Below are positions 35,929-47,717 of a stretch of DNA of 64,000 nucleotides, piece after piece. Each line of letters starts with the position of its first letter. Position 1 is the first letter of the stretch. A program made the position numbers and the translations under genes. The stretch is from Sciurus carolinensis. Lineage: Eukaryota; Chordata; Mammalia; Rodentia; Sciuridae. The notes under the pieces are model-generated. The model saw nothing but the letters and a program-made list of their open reading frames with translations, did no database searches and was not told where the DNA came from. The stretch spans positions 133,059,035-133,123,034 of the forward strand of contig NC_062222.1 in the NCBI RefSeq assembly GCF_902686445.1, given 5' to 3'.

Positions 35929-38900
35929 TGCTCCCTGTAGGTTGATCTCTGGGTGAGTCAGTAAGTATGTGTAATTCAGAAGTCTGGAGTTAGGAAGTCC
36001 AATTGCTCTCACATGCAAACCTTGTCCCTCCAGCCAGTGTTTTATTATTAATAAAGGGTATAACTTTATTTTATTTCTCTATTTTATTTCTCAGTTAGTT
36101 CATAACCCAAGTCTTGACAGAGAGGAATGTTGTTTATTTAGCTTCTCTCAAGTTACCCTGATGTATGGGTTATGGACCTTGAGAAATGAGCAAGGTGTAA
36201 AATTTTGGAGAATAAATTATGCATGGAATGGTTTTGCTTTTGGCATGGTTTGAATAGATACAGGTCAGATGTGATTTCCCCACCATAGGTCATGCTGATT
36301 TTTTTTTAATCTTAGAGATTTACAGCCTACGATGCACAATACAGCTGATTTTTCAGTTGTAGAGTTTGTTTTATGAATGTGTGGCTTGCGGTATTTTAAT
36401 GATAGCAGGTTACCAGAGCTTATTGTAGCTGAGACTGGAGTTCGGTGAGAGTTTATCCTCAAGGATTCCCCTGAAAACATGCAAGGAATTCTGGAACTCC
36501 AACCAATTTTAGACTGTCTGTTGGTACAGGATGCAGCACCTTAACCTTGACCTGTACTTGATTGGTGGGCATGAAGAGTTGGAGTTATACAAAGGGGCAT
36601 TGACTTCAGAGGTCTCAGTAAAAAGTGATCAAAGACAAGGAGACAATGCAATGGCACTACAGAACTTTTCAGACACCCGTGACTAAAGAACCGATAACTT
36701 GGAAAGAAGTGAATTATTAATGTAGCATGGCACACAAGGCATTTAAGTTCTAGTTTTATATTGCTAGCATCAGGCCTATGGAGGAAGCTGGTTTGGCTGT
36801 CCCCAGTTTCATTGAAGAGTCAAACCAAGGCATCAAATCTCAGGACTAGAGCCAATACTAGATTTCTACAGGGTCAAGTTCAGACTCCCATTCAATAACA
36901 CTGTCTGGTTTTACTTTGATTTAGTGTGACTTAATTACCTATATTGTAAGAAAACCCTCTCCAAATAGTAAGATTTTTTTAGATCTTAAAAACATTAAAG
37001 GTAAATGCAAAAGAAACTGCTTCAGGAATGAAAATGCTTCCTCCACAGGTCGCACTGTGTACCCCACGTCACTGGTTGGAGCCGCCGCGCAGTTACATAC
37101 TGTCTTAAGTCTGTATTCTGCTGCCAACAAATCAGTAACATGGATGGAGAAAATTATAAAGAAAACGGGACATCTGGCCCTAGCTTCTGATCCAAGATCA
37201 AGGGCCACGTCTTGTGTCGGCCTTCTTGCTGGCAGACCCCCAAGGTGACACAAGACATCACAGGGTGAGAGAGAAGGAGTACCCCAACCACACTGACTTT
37301 TATAACAGATCCAATATCAAGACATCCTATTAAGTCATTCATCAATTAATTGCATGAATGGATCAATTTATTCATGAGAACAGAGTCCTACTCGCTACTC
37401 AAAGACCATCTCTGGTCCTATCTATTAACACCTCCTAATGGGGATTAAATTTCAGTATGAGTTTCCAAGGGTACAAACCACAGTGTGCATTATAAACTGC
37501 AATCTTGAGGTTCAAGGCAGATGTGGAAATCAAGAGCCTTGGAATATGCAGGGTAGCAAGGCTACACACACTCTGATTTACCAGGCAGTATTGATAGTGG
37601 ATTTTATTTATAGAGGGAATAGTGTCAAAATTAACCTATTGCTAATAGATTATTTCAAATTGAGTTTAATTCCAGGACTTCAGGATTTGGCATAGGTTGA
37701 CTGCCATACCAGAAAGGTCCCCAAGTTAGACATTCGTCTTCTTTCAAGATAATACTAGGTCTTCAGTGTCTTCAACAGCAGGAGCAATTAGGCCAGGGTA
37801 ATTTTCTGAGATAAATTTTTCAGGAGTAGGGATTATTTTATTTTTCCAATTCTGTGGATACCATGCCAACACTGTGTTGTTCTCATTTTCATAATAACTC
37901 CTTGGAATCTTTGAAATAGTGAGGAACATTGGAGACTCACTGTTGAACAAAAGCGATTTCTGAGGTCACAGTGGAGGAAAAACATACCTTCCACAAGAGA
38001 GAGACCGTCCTCAAATGCTGCAAGATTGCAACCTCCACCAACATGCTAAGAATGCTTCCCACTGAAACAGAATGGAGTGTTTTCTTAAGATTAGGGGGCA
38101 TTTTAAATCTTTGAAATTTTAATTCATAAGCAGAAGAATAATTGATTTGGGACCTTAATTCTAAGGAAATTTAATATATTTGGATTTTAAGATTTTTCCA
38201 GTAACGATATAGTGGCAGAGGATTTATATTCAAATTTGTGCTCTCTCTTTATTGACATTTTGTTATTGGAGTATAATTATGTCATCACTCAAGCTCAAAA
38301 TTGGTCCCGAAGCAGACTGTGTTGGACAATGTTGGGCTGCAAAGTCAAATCGAGATTAAATTTTAAGCCTGGAGTTGTTTTAAGTAATTTGTTCTTCTAA
38401 AGCATTTTAGCGGGTTCTGGGGGACAGGGGTGTCCGCCCTGCTCATTTGTCCTCCTTCAAGCTACTTCAAGGAGCTGTGTTAGCACCAGAGAATCCAGGA
38501 AGGAAAGAACTGGCTTCTAAGATGTTTGTGCTGGTCCCTCACAGGGACAGCTCAGTGCTAGAAGGACATAATGTGGATCGAGGTGGGGAAGGAGGAACAC
38601 ATCTCCTTTCCTGTGACCTGAGACCATTAGTGAAGCCTTCCTGGTCCCTCTCTGCCCTGTTACTCATTATTACCTCATGGAAACATTAGTGACTGATCTT
38701 GGAGTCATTTGGTAAATAATTAACTGCTTTAAACTGGACACAGGCTCTGTTCCTTTTGAGAGAGTCTCAGTTCCTTCCATCTCTCCTGTCGTATATGGTG
38801 CAGTTTGTTCTCTGTGGGACAGGGTCCTCAGGGGTGCCTTGATACCTGTAGACAGAGCAGCATCTTCATAATTCCTGTAGATGTCTTTTCAACTCTGAGA

Positions 38901-39867
38901 GGGAGGGGGCAGGATCGAAAAGTGCACCTGCCTGACAAAATCACCATCCTTCGAACTGTGGTTGGTCATTAATGAAAAGGTGATGCTTTGCTTCCATCTA
39001 ATGATTGCCTAGTTTGTTTTTGAGAAGTAGCATACATAGCTTGGGGTCACAGGGAATTTCAAGGTCCTGCAGGAAGGGTAAAGGACCTAACATGAATTGA
39101 GTATTGTCTGGAATGACTATACCCTCTCTAGGGGACACTGAGGAGGGAGAAGAGGGTGCAGAGGACAGGATTATGTGGGATGTGCTCATTCAGAGTATTT
39201 TTCTATCTGGAAATGGCTCTTAGTCAACATCAATTGCCCTGTGAATCAGGCTCAGATGAGGCAACACTGGAGACCGGGATGGATAAATGAGGCTAATTTG
39301 TATGTGTGACATCACCTCAAATTGTCATTGTGTGATAAATGAATTCTTAGTTCAATGATATTTCCTATTCTTGTATGGATTTCCCTAAATCAAGTCCTGG
39401 TGAAGTTCAAGCCAGTTCCCATGAGGCAGTTCACAGTGGGGTACCCTTTCACTACGCAACCTCATGCAGCGGGCCCAGGAGAAGCCTTGGAAATACAGGA
39501 GCTATTCATATCAATCCAATCCTTTTCCTTTTGCCCAAACATTAACGCACTAGAAACTACAGTTTCTACTTTCAAACACACTGGACTTCAGATGACTGGG
39601 CCCTGGTCTTTTCCCCTGGGCTCACCAGTACAAAGAAGAGCTACACTTATTTCTTTTCCTGCAAGCACTCCACTACACAAAATACTGATGTGCCATCTAT
39701 GTGCAGTGGAAGCAGTATTGGCCTTGTAGTCATCTGGGGTCTATTCTAGACTCCCATACCTACTACAATATCTTCAAAGCAGTTTCTCAGATGCTTTATA
39801 CTTCAGTTTTCTTCATATATGAAAAGTATCCCTTTAGCCACATGTTTATCATTACAAATGTTAAGAC
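35929..39867. other. Unique sequence with a candidate exon
   Basis: No known repeat recognised over nearly 4 kb apart from a faint MIR-like stretch at 39730-39850. The exon-like segment at 37049-37244 is listed separately. The plus frame 39355-39729 (124 codons) is unsupported by any signature. Confidence 0.45.
37049..37244 (+). other. Exon-like segment with CpG cluster
   Basis: Acceptor-like CTTCCTCCACAG ends at 37048 and donor-like CAAG|GTGACA follows 37244. The 196 bases are open in one frame (codons starting at 37051), which closes on the TGA inside the donor. Five CpG lie within 37051-37089, unusual for this CpG-poor window. No protein family recognised; it may be a non-coding exon or nothing. 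Confidence 0.2.
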
Positions 39868-40100
39868 TAAGACACTGAAGTCCCATTACCTGGCTCACGT
39901 CCTAGCTCTGCCTTTTACTAACTCTGAGTTCTTATCAGTATGAAGTAACTGTCCCTATGCCAGAGCATCCTCACCCACAAAATAGAAATAGGGAACATGT
40001 TCCTGTAGGATGTTCCAAGAATAAGAGAATAAATGTAAACTTCGTAGAACAGTGCTTGACATATAATTAGTGTCACAGTGTTATTATTAGTAATGATAAA
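39868..40100 (+). mobile_element. MIR SINE, sense
   Basis: ACGTCCTAGCTCTGCCTTTTAC, GTAACTGTCCCTATGCC, ACAAAATAGAAATAGGGAAC and GTAGAACAGTGCTTGACATA run in the MIR order. Nearly full length. Confidence 0.8.
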
Positions 40101-40463
40101 TTAAAGGCCAAATTACTTTGATCTTGAAAACTCTCCCTATTAATGAAATAATGTGTCTTTCAAGTCCAACATGCCTAGCACAGAGAACATTACCTTCTCT
40201 GGACATCAAGAAATCAAGACCATGTCTAATCTATCGCTGCATTCCCAATATCCAACCATGGTAGAGTAGTTATCATTTAACCACAGTTTTAAGTGCCCAC
40301 ATCAACCAAAGTCTAAAAATATTAAATTAAATTTTCAGAAATAAAAAACTCATGTGTTAAACAATTTATATTACACTAGATGGTAATTGTGAGTTATTAA
40401 TCTCTTACTATGCTCAAGTTACAAATTTAACTTTATCATGGCTTTGTACATATGGGAAAAACA

Positions 40464-40497
40464 CTATATATTATATGTATTATATATTATATATGTA

Positions 40498-40528
<31 letters not shown>

Positions 40529-40550
40529 CACATATACATACATACATGGA
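40464..40550. repeat. AT and AC low-complexity tract
   Basis: Alternating TATAT followed by (AC)n and mixed CATA units. Confidence 0.85.
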
Positions 40551-40654
40551 GAGAGGGATTGATTGACCCCACTGGGAGGTCTCAAGACATACCCCACCAC
40601 ATAAGAAAGATTTCTCTGTCTATATAAATACATGTGTCTTAATGAATTAATCCA

Positions 40655-40850
40655 CACCAAACCAAAATTTACCTTGTTCTCTCTCTTTGCCAGAGACTTC
40701 TATATTCCATGCCTTTGCATTCTTGAAGAACACTCTCTGGATATTCTCCTACTTCTTTACGTGATAAACTATACTTATTCTTTAAATTGTAGTTCAGGGG
40801 TCATCAGTTTAATGGAGAAGCTTTAGGTAGGAAGGCCATCATTGTTCTGC
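40655..40850 (+). mobile_element. L2 LINE 3' fragment, sense
   Basis: CCATGCCTTTGCATTCTTGA, TTCTTTAAATTGTAGTTCAG and GGTAGGAAGGCC follow the L2 order (the tracts around CTTCAAGACCCAGCTCA and GGGAAGCCTTCC in other copies). Confidence 0.6.
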
Positions 40851-41129
40851 AATGAGAAAGAAATGAAGATCAGAGTAAATCAACTCATCTCAAAATGTTG
40901 TTAGGGTGGATCCCACAGACTTGGAGCAGTACCTGTCAGGTTTTATGAGGATACTCTTCATTATTAGGAAGGATTTGGCATACTAACCAAATCAAAATCC
41001 CTACCCATCCAGAAATTTCCCTCAGTGTACTTACCCTTTCATAGGAAGAACTAACAATTTCTCAATTCTGAGTAGCATTCATGGATCTATTCAGAATATT
41101 TTGTTAATGTTTTTTGTGCTATAATACAG

Positions 41130-41548
41130 TTTTTTAAAGTCATCTTTTTGCTGCTATAACTGATGGATCCAACCAGAACAGTTGCAGGGGAGGAAAAGTT
41201 TATTTGGGGGCTCATAGTTTCAGAGGTCTCAGTCCATAGAAAACAGACTCCATGCCTCGGGACTCATGGTAGAAGAGTGTGGCAGAGGGAAGCAGCTCAC
41301 ATGTTGATCAGAAAGCGGAGAGAGATTCCACTTGGCAGATACAAATATATTCCCCATAGCCATGCCCCCAGTGAGCCACTTCCTCCAACCCGACCCCATC
41401 TGCCTTCAGTTACCACTCAGTTAATCCCCATTAGGGGATTAATTCACTGATTAGGTTAAGGCAATAACCCGATCATTTCTCCTCCAAACCTTCTTGCATT
41501 GTCTCACACATGAGCTTTTGTGGGACACCTCACATCCAAACCATAACA
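41130..41548 (-). mobile_element. MaLR solo LTR, antisense, sciurid-type
   Basis: Reverse complement of the same family as 24137-24553: GGAGGAAAAGTTTATTTGGG near the left, TTAATTCACTGATTAGG, CTTCTTGCATTGTCTCACAC and TGTGGGACACCTCACATCC, closing at CCATAACA. Flanking TACAG (41125-41129) and CACAG (41549-41553) fit a five-base target duplication with one change. Solo LTR without viral genes. Confidence 0.85.
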
Positions 41549-41636
41549 CACAGACTGTTACAGTATACTTTGCATGAACACTGAGCTTTAAGACAAGCTC
41601 CCTCAACCCAGGTCCATCCAAATGCTTCCTCCCAGG

Positions 41637-41730
41637 GGCTGGGGTGCTGTTCAGTGGAGGAGTACATGCCCAGAATGCACCAGACCCTAGGTTCCAACCC
41701 CAGCTCAAATAAATAAAATAAAACAATTTT
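41637..41730 (+). mobile_element. ID SINE, sense, diverged
   Basis: GGGGCTGGGGTGCTGTTCAG start, degenerate boxes, CCCTAGGTTCCAACCCCAGC, and a tail of AAATA units. No clear target duplication. Confidence 0.7.
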
Positions 41731-41780
41731 TCCTCTAGAAACAAGTTCAGAAAACAGTATTGCTTGAATATGAGAGGGAC

Positions 41781-41803
41781 AAAAAAAAAAAAAAAAAAAA
41801 AAA
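41781..41803. repeat. A23 homopolymer
   Basis: Poly(A) followed by A-rich GAAAAAGAAA. It lies 50 bases past the ID SINE tail, so it is not obviously part of it. Confidence 0.9.
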
Positions 41804-41869
41804 GAAAAAGAAACATGAGAGTCCCTGCACTACATTTATGTGGGAATTAAAATAGAAAACTATGTATGT

Positions 41870-41990
41870 AGTTCTCACATTTAATACTCAAAGTATTAAA
41901 CACCTCATATAAATAAGAAATTGAGGCCCAGAGGTTTCAACAAGAAAATGTAATGAGTCGAATTCAGGACAAAAATTTGAAACCTGTTCT
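41870..41990 (-). mobile_element. MIR SINE fragment, antisense
   Basis: TAAGAAATTGAGGCCCAGAG and CGAATTCAGGACAAAAAT match the reversed MIR core. Confidence 0.55.
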
Positions 41991-43801
41991 AATTATCACA
42001 AACTTGGCCTTTTATTCAGAGTATCTTAATGCTAATGGAAAGTAATCTGTATATTTTAATTTCATGCCCAGGATAATTTATAAGAAAGTGTTGCAAATCC
42101 TTGTTATTAATAACCACTCATGAATATTATGACAAGAATTAGTTTTTTGCCCTCTAGTTATAGTTGTGCTTCCACATCCAACCTGTCCTTTAATTTCTTA
42201 AACCCTTTTATGGTTGGGGAAAAATATATCAGCTAAAAAAATACAACCTCAGAGGAAAAATGCTTAATAGTTATAGTGTTCGCCCACAAGAAAGCTTGGG
42301 CTATTAATCTGAAATCTGGGCCTTTAGCCCACATACCATAATTTAAAAATCTTTTTTATAAAGATGAAAAATGCAGGGAGCTGAAGTCTAGGAAAGTCAA
42401 TTATTCCTAAGGATTCTCCAAAGAGGAGAGAGCCAAGCTTTATGCCAACTGGGAACTATCAGTTGAGCTTGAAATGGGAATCTATTCCCTGCCCAAGCTC
42501 CAAGCGTAGCCATGTGAAATGTCCCTTTGGAATTCATTCATAAACTGAGGGCACGTTGTGTGTCAGTTTCTGTTTAAATATATGTCATCGACTGCCAACA
42601 GTCATGCCTTTTCTACAACAGTCCCAAATCCACTGACCACTTTTGGCATGAGGTGGACATTGGATCATTCGATGGGGAAGATCTCCCAGGGGTTTTCAAT
42701 GTGGAACCAATGACAGCCAGACCCTCTCTAGTAGTGATGGCAACAGGGCATGTGACTTGGGAACCAGCAGTAGTCACACCTGCTAACCTGTTTGGAAAAT
42801 GAAAGCAGTGGCCATGCAAAATCAGCAAAGACAAGACCCCGAGAAAGATCTCTGGTACTTCTGGAGTTCCTGAAATTCTTCTGATATGATGATTTTCCTG
42901 TTTGAATAAAAATAAATCAAGTTTGTTTTCTGTCATTTTGAATCAAATTATACCTTCTATCTGTAAAATCCTTCTAAGATCAGGATGAAAATGTTTTGCA
43001 TCCTGTTGTAGGTGCATAACAGAAGCTCTAGGGTGAGAAAGGAATGAAAGAGAATTCCCTGAGTCAGCACTGGGGAAACTGATATTAAGCAAGAGACTGA
43101 CTACTTATTATCTCTGTTTCATTTTGTTTTAATTGTTTATTTATTTGTTTATTGGAACTTTTTTTGTGAAGGAAATTTGGAGAGGAGGTGCTGAAGAATG
43201 CAAGATAGGCACTGAGGGTTGGAGAGAAGAGGGGGTTGAAAAATAAATAGGGATGAAGAAGTGTGAGTGCACGGACATTGGGGGTGAGTCACAAGGGTTC
43301 AAAGCGAGGCTCTCGCTGCAGAGCGGGAGGAGGCAGGCTTCAAGACACTGGGTCAGACGGTGCAGCTCGCTTGCTATCAGGTTCATCAGAAGGGTTACTT
43401 TGCGTACTGAGGAATACATCTGTGTTAAGTGTGTTTGACTCCTCTGGCTGCATGCTAATTGTTTCCTCAGGTGTATCCTGGTCCATATAACCTGACTGAT
43501 TGGTTTAGGAACTGATATGTGTCCCAAGTCAAGTAGCCTCAGTCCTCTTTGGAATTGTTTCAATAGCAGGTCCAAAAGCCTCTTTCATTGGGCATTGGGA
43601 GATGTGAAGCTGGTAAGTGACTGACCATGTTTTAGCATGCAGAGAATACAAGCCTGCAGTGCTGAACAGGAGCACAGCATTGAAAAAGGCAGGGCTGGGA
43701 GTACACAGCGGCACAGCTCCAGTTACACTGCAGTGGATTCGCCTCCTCAGCCTGAGTTCAGATTCGCCATGTCCAGCTAAGTCATGTAGCACAGAGAATC
43801 C
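41991..43801. other. Unique or unassigned sequence
   Basis: 42590-42950 could be a retroelement piece, because it ends in AAATAAATC after a GC-richer stretch, but I cannot name it. 43141-43575 minus is the longest frame outside L1 (144 codons) and has no recognisable domain. A strong acceptor-donor pair lies at 43471-43612. Confidence 0.4.
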
Positions 43802-44006
43802 TGTTTTAGTCAACTTTTTGTCACTGTGCCCAAATTCCCAACAAGAATAAGTTAGAGGAGGAAAAGTTTATTTGGGACTCACAATTACAGAGGTCTTAGT
43901 CCATAGATGGCCAACTCCATTGCTCTGGCACCAAGATGAGGCAGCACATCATAGGGGAAAGGCCCAATGGAGGAAAGCTGCTCAGCTCATAGTGGGTCAG
44001 GAAGGA

Positions 44007-44046
<40 letters not shown>

Positions 44047-44310
44047 CGTGGGGGGGGCAGCAAGAGAGAGAGAGAGAGAAGGAAAGAGAGAGAATGCATG
44101 GAAGGGGTCACAGAGAAGAGGCACCCTCCAGGGCAGCCTCTCCTGACCCACGTCTCCCAGCCATGCCCACCTGCTTACAGCTACCAGTCAGTCCATCCAT
44201 TCACACATGATGGACTGATTAGCTACAGTTCTCATAATGCAATCATTTCACCTTTGACTATTCCTACATTAACAGGAACTTTTGGAAACACCTCACACCC
44301 AATCCACAGC
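43802..44310 (-). mobile_element. MaLR solo LTR with GA expansion, antisense
   Basis: Begins TGTTTTAGTCAACTTTTTG, then AGGAGGAAAAGTTTATTTGG and the GAGGTCTTAGTCCATAGATG block. It closes with AACACCTCACACCCAATCCA. A perfect five-base duplication AATCC flanks it (43797-43801 and 44311-44315). The middle is swollen by a purine repeat, making it longer (509 bp) than the copy at 24137 (417 bp). Confidence 0.85.
44004..44094. repeat. (GA)n purine tract inside LTR
   Basis: Two GA arrays separated by GACGTG and a G8 run. Long plus-strand frames of Arg-Glu repeats here are an artefact of this repeat. Confidence 0.95.
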
Positions 44311-46261
44311 AATCCCATTTGTTTCTTAATTCAGGTGCACTGGGTCCCCATCATTTGCAACTGAAAGAATATTGATTACACTCTGGATACTGAAAGGAAT
44401 TTCAGTGTGCTCCTCCTGCTGAATATAGACTATTTACTTTGCAAGTCATGCTATGAAATGCATTTATGAACTAGAAGACAGCAGAGATAACATGTGGACT
44501 AACTTGTAGTCTTTCACAGATGAGAACATTGAGCATAAAGCAGGAGTGTGGCTGTCCAAAATAAGCCAATTTGCTAATAGAGCAATCATTGGATAAGAAA
44601 TCGGGGAGTCATTCTACTTAAATGTTTATACATGTGACATTAATTATGTACAATTATATGTATGTACATATACACACATATATAATCAAATTATGTATAT
44701 TGTGTTACATAATGTAAATAGACATATATATTTAAAACATGTATAGTTTGATGATAACTCTACTTACTTTGGAGTAGTTACTCTGTATAAATTAAAATCT
44801 GTGTCTCTGCATGACAAGAGAGTAATCATATGTGGGGTTCGGGACCATCAGGTACTGCCCCTTGGCCTGCCCAGATGCCATGGCAGCCAGTGGCTTACCT
44901 CAGGAGTGGAAGCACGGAGGATCTGCCCCATATCATACTGGTATTAACATACTTTTAGATTATTTGAGGGTTTTGTTTGTTTTGTATTTCGGATGAGTAA
45001 ACTAAAGTCCAGGAGACTGTCTAAGCTAATTGTCTAGGACTTCATTCCACTGCAGGTAGAATTTTCTGTGACTTGAGTCATTATTGTTCCACCAATGTAA
45101 ACAGCAGACTTGGTTTACATCTGGAAGTACCGAGGCCCTATTCCTCTCATCTAAGCTGCTTATGATTAGAAAGGCTGATGAGAATTTGACACTAGCAAGC
45201 CTCTGACAGTGAGAACAGAACTTCCTAATGCTCATCAGTTAAGACTAAAGACATCAGCACTTAGCAGTGGACCCAAACAGTTGCATGACATCAAGAGGTC
45301 ACAACAGCATTCTAATTGTTCTTTTTCTTCTGGGCACTTCAGGGCTCTGTTCTGACCCAGCCATGTGAAAAAGAAACAAAGGACTTGAAAATTGTATTAT
45401 GCCCCATTATTATGTTAAAACAAAGAAAAAAAAAAGTCACAAAAAGAAAAGAAAAAGAAAAAAGTAAAAACAGAAAAAATATGCATCTCAGATAAGAATT
45501 TCGAAGTTTCTAAATCAAATTAAAAATATTTAGAGACCTGTATTTTCTGAAAGCAATGGAGATTCACTAGCCTAGAGGAAATAATTGCTATTATAAAGGG
45601 TGATCGAATAAAAAATTAATAGTAGGACCTCAGTTTTACTACCTTTTTTCTATTCCTAGAATGTTACTTAATTTTTTAAACAGCATTCTTCTCATTTGCT
45701 TTAGAGTATATAGGAAAAAGCTTAGAACCATTATTACAAAAAAGCATGCACTATCAAGGAGCCCCTAAAGGAGAAAGGGAGAGGGGGAAGGAAGGAATGT
45801 CATTAAAGTTGATCGGTACTTGATGTAGAGCTCAACTGATAGTCTGACCACAGGCCCGTCTTCCAGAAGGTCATGTGAATGGTCATTTCAGAGAAAGGCT
45901 CATCCAAATGGAACTGGAAGACATTAGTCCTAGAAGAAGAAAGTGTCCCCAGACTTCAGTTTGCAGAGGTTGAGTTAACCCCACAGTGTGTTAACACACC
46001 TCAACTTGTGTGTTGCACCTGTGTGGCCACAAAGTAGGAGCAGTCACACCTTAATGACAACATGGAGGAGACAGACACCCAGCACCAGCAGCAGGAGTAC
46101 CAGGGATGTGCAGCCAAGCTCACTGAGTTGGGTGCCCAAGCTCTCATGGGATGGTATTATTTGTCCAGCTCCAAAGAGACAGATTGAGGCAAAAATGTTT
46201 GAAACTATGGGATGGATCTTTCTATCTAGTTACCTTCAAAAATAAAATGATTGTAAGATAT

Positions 46262-46295
46262 TTTGAGAATTCAGTAGAGAAACTGAATTCTCAAA
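46262..46295. repeat. Perfect 14-bp inverted repeat, 6-base loop
   Basis: TTTGAGAATTCAGT (46262-46275), loop AGAGAA, and ACTGAATTCTCAAA (46282-46295). Each arm holds GAATTC. Not part of any repeat I recognise. Confidence 0.95.
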
Positions 46296-47050
46296 CTAGA
46301 TATGCAGTAGATTTTTCTAGAAAAAACTTAATATGTAGTTAATTTTTTATCCATGTCATATAAATGGAATATTCTGCTTCATCAAATTAAAATGATTTCC
46401 AATGTGTCCAAGTTGATAGGAAATCTATCTTTTTTACTCTCACTCAAAACATGCCTGGGCATCTGGGGAGAAGGAAATCTACTTGCCCTCCGTTGTGCTT
46501 CCTTTCAAAGGCCAGGTCTGGGCAGAGCAGACCTTGGAGGGTGCAGAGTAGGCAGGGTGCACCACAGAAACACCCAACATCCGTGTGAAGCAAGATCAGG
46601 ACTGGTGGGAGGAGGGTGGGGAAGCCTGCTTTTCCAAATGCTCTTTACAACCTAGAGCATTCAGGGACCAATGAGGGCTGATGATCAAATAAAATGGGTA
46701 AGGAAATGTAATCTTCATATTGTAGGAATGTAATTCTTGGTAAATAATAATCTGTAGGTGGTAAGATGCCTGGAAATGATCCGTTTCATCAGGTGAGAGA
46801 AAAGAAAGTCTAGCCCTTTTCCATAGATTTGAAATTCAGAATCCTGAAAAGCTTCACTGGAAATGTTTCTACAAGGCAGGGAATGTCCTCACTCAAAAAC
46901 TCAAGTGGGTAGCCCAGTAAGGACAAATTTAACCTTCGACCCAAGGAATACAATAAGATAAAAAGATAAAGATAAAAACCAACATAGCTCCTGTGTAAAA
47001 CTCCTGCAAAGGAGAAGGGAAAATAGAAAGCAAGAGGAAAAATGTTAGAT

Positions 47051-47052
<2 letters not shown>

Positions 47053-47091
<39 letters not shown>
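47053..47091. repeat. Uninterrupted A39 homopolymer
   Basis: Thirty-nine consecutive A with no recognisable SINE or L1 upstream. It may be the tail of an unrecognised retrocopy covering about 46810-47091, with GAGAGAAAAGAAAG near 46795 and TAGAGAAGAAAGGAG near 47094 as a possible target duplication. Confidence 0.9.
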
Positions 47092-47093
<2 letters not shown>

Positions 47094-47184
47094 TAGAGAA
47101 GAAAGGAGGAAGGAAGAAACTCCTATTTGTACCAGCATGGTAAACTAGAGTCCCCAACACACACAACTAAAATACCACCCTCCC

Positions 47185-47712
47185 CAAAAATGTATCTACT
47201 TATGTTATACTGCTAAAAGGACATGGATATAACACATCTCCAGGCAAAAAAAGGAAGACGAAGAACAAGAGAAAAAGGTGGAAAGGTTGATAGAAAGGCA
47301 GAGTGGTAGAAAAGGATGATCACCTCAACTTCTGTTTTTAAATGAGTAGACGAGTAATTAAACTGAGGAAACCATAGATAGTGGCTAAAGTGATAATTAC
47401 CTTCAATTGAAAGATAAAAATAATTCTTACATTAAAATTCTGCACTAGCAAAGCTATTTTTCTAGAAGAGACAGGTGGGAAATCAAACAATTGGAAAAGA
47501 TGTCAGGCAAATATTAATGAATAGGATGATGCAAAGATAGCTGTATTAATAGTAGTAAAATAAGCTTTAAAGCAGCAACTATTCCAATCTACAGATTTAA
47601 ACTTTGATCTACTTAATAACATAGATTTAAATAAATAGAAAAGGAATTTCTATGAAAAAGAAAAGCTATATCATGATAATGGAAAATTTAATACCATTTT
47701 CCTAGTAAAGGT
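47185..47712 (+). mobile_element. L1M/HAL1-like fragment, sense
   Basis: The stretch at 47480-47700 matches the order of an old L1 endonuclease region (GGAAAAGATGTCAGGCAAAT, AGTAAAATAAGCTTTAAAGC, GCTATATCATGATAATGG). A younger B1-ID SINE follows directly. No open frame remains. Confidence 0.5.
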
Positions 47713-47717
47713 AAGAA

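Larger units (their letters stand above)
44316..47184. other. Mostly unique sequence, hairpin and poly(A) inside
   Basis: 44640-44745 is an AT/TA low-complexity tract and 45421-45480 is purine A-rich. A readable 102-codon stretch from the ATG at 45879 to TGA at 46185-46187, broken by one TAG at 46035-46037, has Gln-rich protein-like composition but no recognised family. No gene is called. Confidence 0.4.

Noticed and set aside
43141..43575. 144-codon minus-strand frame
   Set aside because: Longest frame outside L1, but no domain, no start or splice context, and competing frames on the other strand. Length is within chance for 64 kb.
43872..44210. Plus-strand frame of Arg-Glu repeats
   Set aside because: It is translation of the GA microsatellite inside an LTR; the same applies to the frame at 50838-51134.
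41130..44310. A provirus with two MaLR LTRs and 2.25 kb between them
   Set aside because: Both are antisense and related, but each has its own different flanking duplication (TACAG/CACAG and AATCC/AATCC). The sequence between contains an independent SINE and MIR and no retroviral coding remnant. They are separate solo LTRs.
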